From Anaerotruncus colihominis (GTDB lineage Bacteria > Bacillota > Clostridia > Oscillospirales > Ruminococcaceae): 64,000 nt of DNA. Below are positions 17,925 to 25,181 of this stretch, piece after piece (position 1 is the stretch's first letter; each line of letters opens with the position of its first letter). Made by a program: the position numbers and the translations under genes. Location: positions 1,240,001 through 1,304,000 of the forward strand of contig CP102255.1 of assembly GCA_025146135.1 (NCBI GenBank), written 5' to 3'. Under the pieces are notes generated by a model. That model did not search any database. It was not told the origin of the DNA and was given only the letters and a program-made list of their open reading frames with translations.

Positions 17925-18090
17925 AATATTTTTGCGGCGTAAGCCGCATAGCAGGGTTTGGGGAAGGCACTCCCCAACAAGTTTCCCGCGAGGGGCAAAA
18001 CCGCAGAATTGCGGATTTTGGCACCGTGGTAGAAACTTGCTCTAAAAAACTACCGCTTTCCTCGCTCTAAAAAACTACCGCTTTCCTCGG
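17925..18090. other. Candidate oriT region of IME-2
   Basis: Upstream of mobC lie several inverted repeats: TGCGGC-GTAA-GCCGCA, TTGGGGA-AGGCAC-TCCCCAA, an outer CAAGTTTC ... GAAACTTG pair, and an inner CCGCAGAATTGCGG hairpin. They are followed by two tandem 25-base copies at 18039-18063 and 18064-18088. This composition next to mobC and a relaxase is typical of an oriT. The nick site is not identified. Confidence 0.55.
18039..18088 (+). repeat. Tandem 25-bp direct repeat
   Basis: Two perfect copies of a 25-base unit beginning GCTCTAAAAAACTACCGCTT. They abut the inverted repeats of the candidate oriT and may be relaxosome (MobC) binding sites. Confidence 0.8.
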
Positions 18091-18285
18091 CGGCTCTGGT
18101 CTGCGGATATACTGGCTTGCTCCACCAATATAGCGATTGCGGCGGCGTGTTCTGCCCGCTATTCACCACTACAACGGTGAAAAGGGTGCGTTTTGGCAAA
18201 CGCAGCGGAAATTTTTTTATTTTCCCTGTCTGCTCCCTACAACAATCCGGCGGTATGGTTTGCCAAAGATTTTTGAAAATGGGCG

Positions 18286-18358
18286 CAAAAAAAGCAGCAA
18301 ACCTTTTCAAGATTTACTGCTTATGTGCCGCTGTGATGGGCGGCGGTATTAAATTGTC
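18286..18358 (-). promoter_or_regulatory. Leader B: conserved motif, hairpin and intrinsic terminator
   Basis: On minus: ACAATTTAATACCGCCGCC, a GCCGC/GCGGC hairpin, then a 12-bp stem (AAGCAGTAAATC with GGTTTGCTGCTT) and seven T. It closely resembles leader A (6973). It stands between the 18379 gene and the mobC operon, about 450 bases ahead of mobC. Confidence 0.7.
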
Positions 18359-18378
18359 AGCCGTTTTTCAAATGGAAT

Positions 18379-18789
18379 TTATCTGCAATCGCTTTCTTTC
18401 CGCTTTCCAATCCCTTTTCTGTAATCTTCCATAATCCTAACGCAATGATCTGCTATCTTTTGCATTCCGAGTTCTTCAAAAAAGGCAATTTGCATTTTCA
18501 TCAGTTCTTCACAAACAGTCAACTTCTGCTCATCCATATTGCTAATAGCAAGCCAGGGGAACGCTTTATATTTCTTAGTGTCACCAATGAGAAAATTGTA
18601 TCCTATCAACTCATTTTCACGGAGAACGAAATAGAATTGTGGACCTGAACCCGGAACTGACTTTTCCATAATTTGTTGCATTGTTTTCACGCCGCCGTAT
18701 GCTGGAATAAAACCTATTCGCTCAAGGGCATTTAATATGTCAATCCTTTTATCTGTGGGTATGTCTCTATAATTGATAATCTGTTCCAT
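18379..18789 (-). CDS. Uncharacterised cargo protein (possible GNAT-like fold)
   Basis: About 136 residues starting MEQIINYRDIPTDKRIDIL; the ATG at 18789 has GAGGG upstream. The alternation of a helix, then strands (QFYFVLRENELIGYNFLIGD) and a C-terminal helix pair suggests an acetyltransferase-like fold, but no catalytic signature is clear. Composition is AT-richer than the mobilization genes, which fits cargo. Function is not assigned. Confidence 0.6.
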   Translation of the reverse strand: MEQIINYRDIPTDKRIDILNALERIGFIPAYGGVKTMQQIMEKSVPGSGPQFYFVLRENELIGYNFLIGDTKKYKAFPWLAISNMDEQKLTVCEELMKMQIAFFEELGMQKIADHCVRIMEDYRKGIGKRKESDCR

Positions 18790-18846
18790 TTGCTCTACCC
18801 TCATTAAAGTTTAATTTGTCAGGCTCTAATTATACAACTTTTCTGT

Positions 18847-19044
18847 TTAACGGTCAAAGCGGAACTTCAACAGGCTTTCTATCAGCCGCCCGACGATATG
18901 TTCCTGCATATCTGTGTTGATCTGTCCGTCCATTTTCGCACAAGCGCGGATATATCCGGCATAATGGGATAGGACGGCGGCAACAGCTTCCGGGTCGCCC
19001 TCGCTTGCCTTAACGATTGTTTCATAGGAAAGTAGCTGGCTCAT
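18847..19044 (-). CDS. Small HTH-type regulator (Tn916 Orf8-like)
   Basis: A 65-residue protein: LLSYETIVKASEGDPEAVAA, then VLSHYAGYIRACAKMD and EHIVGRLIESLLKFRF. This is the pattern of the small helix-turn-helix protein that follows the sigma-like regulator in Tn916-type elements. It overlaps the upstream sigma-like gene by 23 bases. It probably tunes element gene expression. Confidence 0.8.
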   Translation of the reverse strand: MSQLLSYETIVKASEGDPEAVAAVLSHYAGYIRACAKMDGQINTDMQEHIVGRLIESLLKFRFDR

Positions 19045-19480
19045 AGGACAAGCCCTCCAACTCTGCCCGTAGCCGCCGCAAAATCATCTGAATACGCCGC
19101 CCGGTTGTGTTGCCAGCCCGTCCATATCTCCGTCCAATCTCCCTATGCGTCAATCGTTGGAAATAGTACAGGAAAATGATTTCCTGTTCCATCTGTGATA
19201 GTGTGGACAGCGCTGCGGCAAGCTCTGGACTTTCCAAAAGCACCATCTGACCACAGACGAAAAGCGGATAGCTGTTCATGGCAGCTTGCTCCGCAAAGTA
19301 TTTATCTGTGGTACTGAATGGATAGTGTTTTTCTTCTATCAGATATTCAAGCGAGATTTCCCGCTTGCGGCGGCTGCGTATGCTCCGGGCTGCGTCTATG
19401 GCAGCGTGGCGAATAACAGTCTTGCAAAAGGCATCGTGTGTATGCCGAATATGTTCTTGATACTTTTCGTGTTCGGTCAT
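19022..19480 (-). CDS. Sigma-70-like regulator (Tn916 Orf7-like)
   Basis: About 152 residues starting MTEHEKYQEHIRHTHDAFCK; AAAGGGGG precedes this ATG, so longer upstream starts are rejected. Region-2-like residues (FCKTVIRHAAIDAARSI) and a region-4 HTH (LSQMEQEIIFLYYFQRLTHREIGRRYGR) are visible. In Tn916-like elements this protein acts with the Orf8-like partner in control of transfer. A hairpin (19507-19539) lies in its leader. Confidence 0.82.
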   Translation of the reverse strand: MTEHEKYQEHIRHTHDAFCKTVIRHAAIDAARSIRSRRKREISLEYLIEEKHYPFSTTDKYFAEQAAMNSYPLFVCGQMVLLESPELAAALSTLSQMEQEIIFLYYFQRLTHREIGRRYGRAGNTTGRRIQMILRRLRAELEGLSYEPATFL

Positions 19481-19506
19481 GGAAATCCCCCTTTCTGAAT
19501 AATGGC

Positions 19507-19539
19507 AGAGGGCGGCAGCATTTTGTGCTGTCGCCCTCT
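19507..19539. promoter_or_regulatory. Hairpin in the leader of the sigma-like gene
   Basis: AGAGGGCG and CGCCCTCT form the stem, with an inner GCAGCA/TGCTGT pair. There is no T-tract on the minus strand, so it is not a standard terminator; it may influence mRNA stability or translation. Confidence 0.5.
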
Positions 19540-19637
19540 TGATTACCGAACAGCAAAGACGGGCGGGGCTGTCAACGGCGGCGCATTTGCGCCGTTCATC
19601 TTGACCGTTGACTGGCTCGGCTGGGTTTGCTATCTGC

Positions 19638-20342
19638 TCACGGCAATTCACTCTCATTGATAGGAATTGCTTCAAGTTCCGTATTCAAATTGTTCCAATA
19701 AGAGCCAATATCCGCACTTGTGAAATACTTAAAACCGCCTGCTTCTGACTTCAATTCGCCGTTTTTAACTCCATAGCAGGCGTAAATCAAATCGTAGCTT
19801 GTTCCATCTGAGAGGTTAAATCTAAAACTGGTCACATCTGCTCCGGCAGTTTCCTCAGTTGTTTTGTCTTTTAGGGATAAGCCCTTGAACTTATCATACA
19901 GGGTCTTTATATCATTTTCAGCAACAACTACTTTCTTTTCTGCTGATGCAGGCACTCCGTCATAGTGGTACATTTCAACGCTTTCGACATCTTCAACCTC
20001 AAATGGGAAGTCGATTTTGACAGGCTCATAAGCAATGTTTATAGGTAACAGAAAGAGAGCCGTAAAAATTGCAATGGTACAAAGAGCGATGGAAACGAGA
20101 ACAGCAATCGTTATCTTTTTCCTGCCCCTCTGCTTTTCTTTTGCCTCATGGCGCATAATAACGCTTTCGCTTTCTTCGTGAAGAACATCTTCGCTCGTGT
20201 GAGAAAGCAATTTCTGACAAATTGCGTTACAGTCAGCACAGGCGTTCAAATGCTCTTTTACCATCTCTGCGCTTGCTTCGCTGCAAGCACCGTCAACATA
20301 CAGCGGAAGAATATCTCGAACAATATCGCATTGTTTACTCAT
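19638..20342 (-). CDS. Zinc-finger anti-sigma factor with sensor domain
   Basis: About 234 residues. The N-terminal anti-sigma zinc-finger domain has CDIVRDILPLYVDGACSEAS and HLNACADCNAICQKLL (HxxxCxxC). One transmembrane helix (about residues 78-100, ITIAVLVSIALCTIAIFTAL) leads to an extracytoplasmic domain of about 130 residues. It should hold the adjacent ECF sigma inactive at the membrane. The start at 20342 overlaps the sigma stop codon by 8 bases and has AAAGGATGG upstream; 20351 is an alternative start. Confidence 0.87.
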   Translation of the reverse strand: MSKQCDIVRDILPLYVDGACSEASAEMVKEHLNACADCNAICQKLLSHTSEDVLHEESESVIMRHEAKEKQRGRKKITIAVLVSIALCTIAIFTALFLLPINIAYEPVKIDFPFEVEDVESVEMYHYDGVPASAEKKVVVAENDIKTLYDKFKGLSLKDKTTEETAGADVTSFRFNLSDGTSYDLIYACYGVKNGELKSEAGGFKYFTSADIGSYWNNLNTELEAIPINESELP

Positions 20343-20820
20343 GCTTTTCATCCATCCTTTCTTGAATTTTTAGCTTTGCACGATGATAAGTAACTCTCGC
20401 CCATGATTCTGTTTTTCCAAAAATTGCAGCGATTTGTGAAAAAGATAGTTCCCCGAATACGCGAAGCTGAAAGACTTCTTTGTATGGTTCTTCCAAACGG
20501 TGAAGAACGAGGTGTATGCGGAACGCCATGTCAGAATCTGCAACTGAGTTCTCAACATTTTCATTTGATGGCAAGTCATTGATTTCACTCACATCAGCTA
20601 CTCGCTGACGGCTTCGCATTTCATCATGGTAAAGATTTTTTGCTATGGAGCAGAGCCATGTCAATTCATCTGACTTACCTTTGAATTGTGATGTTGTAGA
20701 AACAGCCTTATAGAATGTGTTCTGCGTGATTTCTTCTGCTATCTCACGATTTTTGGCAAGAGAAATAGTATACGAGTATACCTGTAAATAGTAGGCTTTA
20801 TAGAGCTTTTCATAGTCCAT
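20335..20820 (-). CDS. ECF-type RNA polymerase sigma factor
   Basis: About 161 residues starting MDYEKLYKAYYLQVYSYTIS; AAGGAGGTG lies nine bases upstream. Sigma region 2 (residues 10-75, EIAEEITQNTFYKAVSTTSQ and DELTWLCSIAKNLYHDEM) and region 4 (EPYKEVFQLRVFGELSFSQI, then GKTESWARVTYHRAKLKIQE) are complete. It forms an operon with the overlapping anti-sigma gene and lies at the right end of IME-2, so it is cargo. Its regulon cannot be seen here. Confidence 0.92.
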   Translation of the reverse strand: MDYEKLYKAYYLQVYSYTISLAKNREIAEEITQNTFYKAVSTTSQFKGKSDELTWLCSIAKNLYHDEMRSRQRVADVSEINDLPSNENVENSVADSDMAFRIHLVLHRLEEPYKEVFQLRVFGELSFSQIAAIFGKTESWARVTYHRAKLKIQERMDEKHE

Positions 20821-21087
20821 ACTTGTCATCACCTCCTTCAGCTTCATAGGTTAGACGGAGAAATCGGAATTTCGTTACAAAGAAGTTTGAAATTTTTATA
20901 CCTTTACGCTACTCTTGCTTTCTGCGGACTATTGGTAGACGCGCATTAACGGCAAGCAAAGAGATTGCTGTGTCAGCTTGATATGTTCAAATGCTAATTA
21001 AGTATAGCATACAGCCATGAATTTTTCTATTGCGTTCCCCTGACTTCGGAATAGTGGCAGGGCTGGCTATCTTTGTTTTGCTTTGTG
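20821..21087. other. Non-coding right end of IME-2
   Basis: About 270 bases without a convincing gene. It should contain the promoter of the ECF sigma operon on the minus strand and ends in the IME-2 terminal repeat. Nothing else is recognised. Confidence 0.5.
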
Positions 21088-21107
21088 CTTCTTTATCGTA
21101 CATGAGC
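21088..21107 (-). repeat. IME-2 right terminal inverted repeat
   Basis: Minus strand reads GCTCATGTACGATAAAGAAG inward, matching the left end at 11703-11722 at 18 of 20 positions. The outer GC continues the maff2 codon series GCG AAT GC. Confidence 0.85.
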
Positions 21108-21233
21108 ATTCGCGCCCGGATTGTCGTTGCCGTAGCCCTCCATGAGATTGATAACGCCCCAGATACCAAGCCCGGCTCCAAGTGCTACAACAAGGGTCTG
21201 CAAAACGTCTACTGCGCTATTGAAAAATGCCAT
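21106..21233 (-). pseudogene. maff2: maff2 5' fragment (piece 1 of 3)
   Basis: The first 42 codons of maff2: MAFFNSAVDVLQTLVVALGA, then a GLGIWGVINLMEGYGNDNPG segment and AN. The start follows AAAGGA. The frame continues four codons into IME-2 and stops, so a 46-residue truncated product lacking the second hydrophobic helix may be made. A leader terminator lies 74 bases upstream. Confidence 0.88.
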
Positions 21234-21306
21234 AAATAAATCCTTTCTGCCGCGTCTGCGGCTGTCCGGCAAGCGGACAAAAGGCGGTCAGCGTATGCCG
21301 CCGCAT

Positions 21307-21381
21307 AAAAAAACCGCCCTCTGGTAAAGGCGGCTGTCCCCGCGCTGCGTAAGTTCTGCGGCGCGGCGGTATTCAGTTGTA
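21307..21381 (-). promoter_or_regulatory. Leader C: conserved motif, hairpin and intrinsic terminator before maff2
   Basis: On minus: ACAACTGAATACCGCCGC, a hairpin CCGCGC...GCGCGG, then AGCCGCC/GGGCGGT with seven T. It resembles leaders A and B and should gate transcription from the traG side into maff2 and trbL. The conserved motif could also be read as TTEYRR in an open frame following a GAAAGGAGG site, so a leader peptide is possible. Confidence 0.65.
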
Positions 21382-21516
21382 GGGGGGTGCGGCTCCTGCC
21401 GCTGTGTGCTGCGCCGGAAAGTAGGGGCGCGTATCATGTAGCCGATATTGATATATGTGATTGCTTCGATTCCTCCTTTCGGTGTCCCGCTGTGCTGCCG
21501 GACGGGTATTATTCAG

Positions 21517-21620
21517 ACTTGCGGGAAGTGAATAGCTTGCATAGCAAGGTGTTCGCTTCCCGCAAGTTCACAAAGGGGTAGCTGCCGCAAGGCAGCGTAG
21601 GGGAAGTGTAGCTTCCCCTG
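21517..21620. repeat. Three-hairpin conserved element, copy 2 (ICE backbone)
   Basis: On plus: a long stem ACTTGCGGGAAG ... CTTCCCGCAAGT, then CACAAAGGGGTAG, a hairpin CTGCC-GCAA-GGCAG, CGTA, and a hairpin GGGGAAG-TGTAG-CTTCCCC. Same order and loops as copies at 7625 and 27102, with compensatory stem changes. Confidence 0.7.
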
Positions 21621-21650
21621 TCCCCCCCTCCCCGGCGGTCTGCCATGCTG

Positions 21651-21821
21651 TCACTGTTGAGGGATAAGCCCCCGGCGCGTGACATACTCCGTTGCAAAAC
21701 GGCGGTGTTCCGCTTCCTTTTCCCGCCAATACTCCCATAATGCAGCGTCGGCGGCTTCCGCAACATTCATTAAAAACCGTTCAAGCTGCTTTTGTTTTTC
21801 CTCTGCGCTACGTTTCCTCAT
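21651..21821 (-). CDS. Small ICE protein after traG
   Basis: A 56-residue, highly charged helical protein (MRKRSAEEKQKQLERFLMNV at the start, HRRFATEYVTRRGLIPQQ at the end). Its ATG overlaps the traG stop region by 14 bases, so it is translationally coupled to traG. No family is recognised. Confidence 0.6.
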   Translation of the reverse strand: MRKRSAEEKQKQLERFLMNVAEAADAALWEYWREKEAEHRRFATEYVTRRGLIPQQ

Positions 21822-22650
21822 GGTCTGCGTCCTCCTGTAAGTCTGCTGCGTCAATCTCGTAATAGTCAAAAACCTCGTCGGGCTTGACAATGGCGGGGCG
21901 GCGTTTAAGGTGCTTTTCCATGTCAAAGGCGTTCTTCGGGTCTGCGTCGGATAGGTACTTGTATTTCGGGTGTTTCGTTATGTCGAATTTGTCCGAAAAG
22001 AACGGGCGCACCCCGCGTAGCTGCAAGATACATTTCCCTCCGTCCATGACTGCGATTTCATCTTCCGTCATAAGCTGCTTTCCCAATTTCTGATAGTTCA
22101 GCCCATGCGAAAGCTCCCGCCCCCTTGTTTCGGAAGTGTTGAAGCTGTCTATCGTTTCCTTGCCTAAAATCTCCGATATTTCTTTGAGCGTGGTTTTTTC
22201 CTTGCCGCCCAAGAAAAGCGTGGTGTCGCAGTTGCCGACTATGGTATCGGCGTTGTCCTTGTAGATTGCCTTTAGCTGTGACTGGCTCTGCAAGATGATT
22301 GACGCGGAGATTTCCCGGCTCCGTATGGTTGCGATTAGTTTCTCAAATTTGGGGATTTGCCCGATATTCGCAAATTCATCAAGTAAGCACCGTACATGGA
22401 CGGGAAGCCGCCCGCCGTATTCATCATCTGCTTTGTCGCACAAGAGGTTGAATAGCTGTGTGTAGAGAATACTCACGACAAAGTTAAAGGTGTCGTCGGT
22501 GTCGCTGATAATCACGAAAAGGGCGGTCTTTCTGTCACCTATGGTGTCAAGCTCCATTTCGTCGGTTTCCATAAGCTCCCGCAGCTCCTTAATGTCGAAT
22601 GGGGCTAACCTCGCGCCGCATGAGATAAGTATGCTTTTTGCGGTCTTGCC
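21808..22650 (-). pseudogene. traG: traG/virD4 3' part, cut by IME-3
   Basis: The C-terminal 280 codons of the type IV coupling protein, from GKTAKSILISCGARLAPFDI onward. It holds Walker B (VRCLLDEFANIGQIPKFEKL) and later motifs (ATIRSREISASIILQSQSQL, NCDTTLFLGG). The N-terminal part with Walker A is 9 kb away at 31635-32602. Joined through the shared GG the gene is 602 codons in frame. A 254-residue product starting at an internal Met might be translated but would lack Walker A. Confidence 0.9.
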
Positions 22651-22664
22651 AGAGACGAAAAGTC

Positions 22665-22681
22665 AAGGACTTTTTCATCAA
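22665..22681 (+). repeat. IME-3 left subterminal repeat
   Basis: AAGGACTTTTTCATCAA, matching AAAGACTTCTTAATCAA of the right end (minus strand of 31604-31620) at 14 of 17 bases. Confidence 0.65.
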
Positions 22682-22694
22682 ATTCACAAAGAAG

Positions 22695-22853
22695 TCACAT
22701 TTTGCGGACTTCCTCACGAAGCATACGCTTGATTTTGTCCTCCATTGTCTCCTTGGCGGTCTCGCTGAAATGCACACGGACGATATAGGTGGTCTTGCCA
22801 ATCTGCTTTCTGACAGTAGGGCAAGTGGCGGTGTTGGTTGCGGTATTGTTCAT
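22695..22853 (-). CDS. TnpW-family transposon-encoded protein
   Basis: A 52-residue protein with an AGGAGG ribosome site. TCPTVRKQIGKTTYIVRVHF and SETAKETMEDKIKRMLREEV are the family pattern: a strand followed by a helix. It is the last gene of IME-3 before the traG junction, opposite the recombinase end. Function unknown. Confidence 0.75.
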   Translation of the reverse strand: MNNTATNTATCPTVRKQIGKTTYIVRVHFSETAKETMEDKIKRMLREEVRKM

Positions 22854-22995
22854 TCAAAATCCTCCTGTAAATGAAAAATGCCCGGTGACTGTTCATCATC
22901 GGGCGGTGTCGGTATGAGGGAACAAGGCAAGGCGGCAATATTAAGGTATCTATAAAAACCTTGCCGTCTTTGCCACGCTTGCCGTGTTCCTGTTG

Positions 22996-24867
22996 TCAGT
23001 TGCGGAGATAGCAGACCCATGCCGTACCGTCTTTCTCGGTCACAAGTCTGTCCCCGATACGGCTCTTTGCCGTTCTCATGGTGCGTGAGGAAATCCCACG
23101 CTCATTGACCGCTTTTTCCAGCTCTGCACTTGGCATTTTCTTTCCGTTTGCCAGCAGTTCCAGTATCAGCATTTCTGCCTGTGCGGTCTTGCTTTCCGTC
23201 TTGGCTGTGTCCGTTCCGGCAAGCAGTTCATCGGCGGTAATGTCATAAGCACCTATCCATTCAAACCCTTTCTCGTCTCCCAGAGAAAAAGCAAGGGACT
23301 GTCCGGGTGGTGCAAGAGAGCTTTTCTCATGGATAAGCACCCTCGTTGTGGGATTGTCTTTCAGTTTGCCGATAAACAGCAGACTGCGGACTGCCGCCGT
23401 AATGTCGATAGAGCCTAATCCCCGGTAGGTGCTTTGCGTTCCTGCGGCTTTGTTGAGGTGTCCTATCAGAACGATAGCACACCCGGTAGCCTGTGCAATA
23501 TCTCCCAGACTGCGGAAGATGGGACGGACTTCATTTGCTCTGTTCATATCCACATCTGCTCCTAAAAACGCCTGTACCGGGTCTATGATAACCAGCTTGG
23601 CATTGTTCTCCCGGATTGCTCTTGCTATGCGTTCATCGGCAAGGGTCAGCGGTATGTCCCTGTCATCAATGACAAGCACTCGTTCAAGGTCTGCGTCCGC
23701 TTCTATCAGTCTCGGCTTGACGGTATCACCCAGACCGTCCTCGGCGGTCTGATAGATGATGTTGAACGGCTCAAGGGTCTCCATACCGGGCAAAGGCTTT
23801 CGATTGGTGCAAGCCGCCGCAAGACGCATGGCAAAGTAGGTTTTGCCCTCGCCGGGGTTGCCCTGTATGATGGTCAGCTTTCCGAATGGGATATACGGAA
23901 ACCATAGCCAATCCACGCTCGTCAGCTCCACATCAGCCATGCGGAGCATAGGGACAGGCTGGGCGGTTGGCAGCTCTCGCAGCGTGATTGTCTCGGCTAT
24001 GAATTTGCGGTTGGGAATATCCCCTTGCTGACGGAGAACATCGTTCCAGTCTTTTCTTGCCGGGACAAGACGAATGACAGCGTTCTCGCCGGGAATAGTC
24101 TGTGCCAGTCGGGTACAGGCTTCATTTCCTGCGGTGTCGCTGTCAAGGCAGAGGAACACTTTCAAGATGTCCTTGCGTTCAGAGAGAAAACGGTCAAGAG
24201 CCTTGCCAGACACACCGCCCAGGGCAAGGTAGCTTCTCGTCTGCCAGTCCTGCGGATAAAGGCAGATAAAGGATAAAAGGTCTATGGGTGCTTCAAAGAC
24301 AAAGAGCTGACTGCCGTTTCCCTCATAGCGGAACGGATAAGATTTATCAGAGCCGGCAATGTCCTGCCTGAAACTTTCCTGCGTTCCTCGCACATGAGCA
24401 TATCTCGGTGTGCCGCTTCGGTCTCTGCCGACAAACACAACATTGTGCCGTTTGCTGTCCTCGTAAATATCCCCGGAAAGAAGAAAAGTCTCAACAAGCG
24501 ATTTGTTGAGACCTCGGCTTTCACAAAGATATTGAATTGCTCTGTCGGCTGTTCTGTTGTGCAAGGGCAAGTGGAACGCTGTGGGCGGTGCTGTGGTGGC
24601 TTCGGCCTGTCCCTCGCCGTTTTCGCCTGTCAACATCTGGACAGCTTCGGGAAAGGACTTGCCGTAAAACTCCATGACAAAATCAATGGGATAGCCGCCC
24701 TTGCTCTGGCTGTGGCGAAACCACTTGTTTCCCCGGACGGTCAGGCTGTCATGTTCTTTCCAGCGGTATTCCCGTCCGCTTTTGATAAGCGTCTCTCCCT
24801 GTGTGCGGAGAAAATCTTCCAGACTGACGGCGTTTGCCAGGTCGATCTGTGCTTGGGTGTACTGCAT
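22996..24867 (-). CDS. TOPRIM-containing primase/RepA-type ATPase
   Basis: About 623 residues starting MQYTQAQIDLANAVSLEDFL, with GGAGG upstream. An N-terminal region resembling DUF3991 contains a CHC2-like fold remnant (HDSLTVRGNKWFRHSQSKGG) and a TOPRIM-like domain (LFVFEAPIDLLSF, VFLCLDSDTAGNEA). The C-terminal half is a RepA-like hexameric ATPase with Walker A IIQGNPGEGKTYFAMRLA and Walker B AKLVIIDPVQAFLGAD. It probably primes and unwinds the excised or transferred IME-3 DNA. Confidence 0.87.
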   Translation of the reverse strand: MQYTQAQIDLANAVSLEDFLRTQGETLIKSGREYRWKEHDSLTVRGNKWFRHSQSKGGYPIDFVMEFYGKSFPEAVQMLTGENGEGQAEATTAPPTAFHLPLHNRTADRAIQYLCESRGLNKSLVETFLLSGDIYEDSKRHNVVFVGRDRSGTPRYAHVRGTQESFRQDIAGSDKSYPFRYEGNGSQLFVFEAPIDLLSFICLYPQDWQTRSYLALGGVSGKALDRFLSERKDILKVFLCLDSDTAGNEACTRLAQTIPGENAVIRLVPARKDWNDVLRQQGDIPNRKFIAETITLRELPTAQPVPMLRMADVELTSVDWLWFPYIPFGKLTIIQGNPGEGKTYFAMRLAAACTNRKPLPGMETLEPFNIIYQTAEDGLGDTVKPRLIEADADLERVLVIDDRDIPLTLADERIARAIRENNAKLVIIDPVQAFLGADVDMNRANEVRPIFRSLGDIAQATGCAIVLIGHLNKAAGTQSTYRGLGSIDITAAVRSLLFIGKLKDNPTTRVLIHEKSSLAPPGQSLAFSLGDEKGFEWIGAYDITADELLAGTDTAKTESKTAQAEMLILELLANGKKMPSAELEKAVNERGISSRTMRTAKSRIGDRLVTEKDGTAWVCYLRN

Positions 24868-24878
24868 GGGCGTCCTCC

Positions 24879-25181
24879 TTACTTCTTGAAAACAGCGCAT
24901 CGTCTGCAAATGCCATGCTCACGCTCGTCCAGCGTGTAGGGGCAGTTCGCACATTCCTCGCCGTACTGTCTCATGATAACAGGCAGATAGCCCAGCTCCT
25001 GCAACATATCAATCTGGCGGTCGGTGAGGGTGGCTTCAAAGGCAAGGCATTTCCGGGTGTGTTCGTCCAGCTCGATCAGGTCGGAAAGCGGTCTGCCATC
25101 GGTCAAAGGTTCTCCGCTCAAAAGGCGTTTTGCCGTTCTGCGGATGGGGTTGTACTCGTTCTTCCAGTCGTATTTTTTCAT
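24879..25181 (-). CDS. Small protein with C-terminal zinc-binding motif
   Basis: A 100-residue protein between the relaxase and the primase. The helical body (LIELDEHTRKCLAFEATLTD, RQIDMLQELGYLPVIMRQYG) ends in CANCPYTLDEREHGICRRC, four Cys that could bind zinc. It overlaps the relaxase gene by 4 bases. A conserved passenger of MobL-type IMEs; function unknown. Confidence 0.75.
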   Translation of the reverse strand: MKKYDWKNEYNPIRRTAKRLLSGEPLTDGRPLSDLIELDEHTRKCLAFEATLTDRQIDMLQELGYLPVIMRQYGEECANCPYTLDEREHGICRRCAVFKK

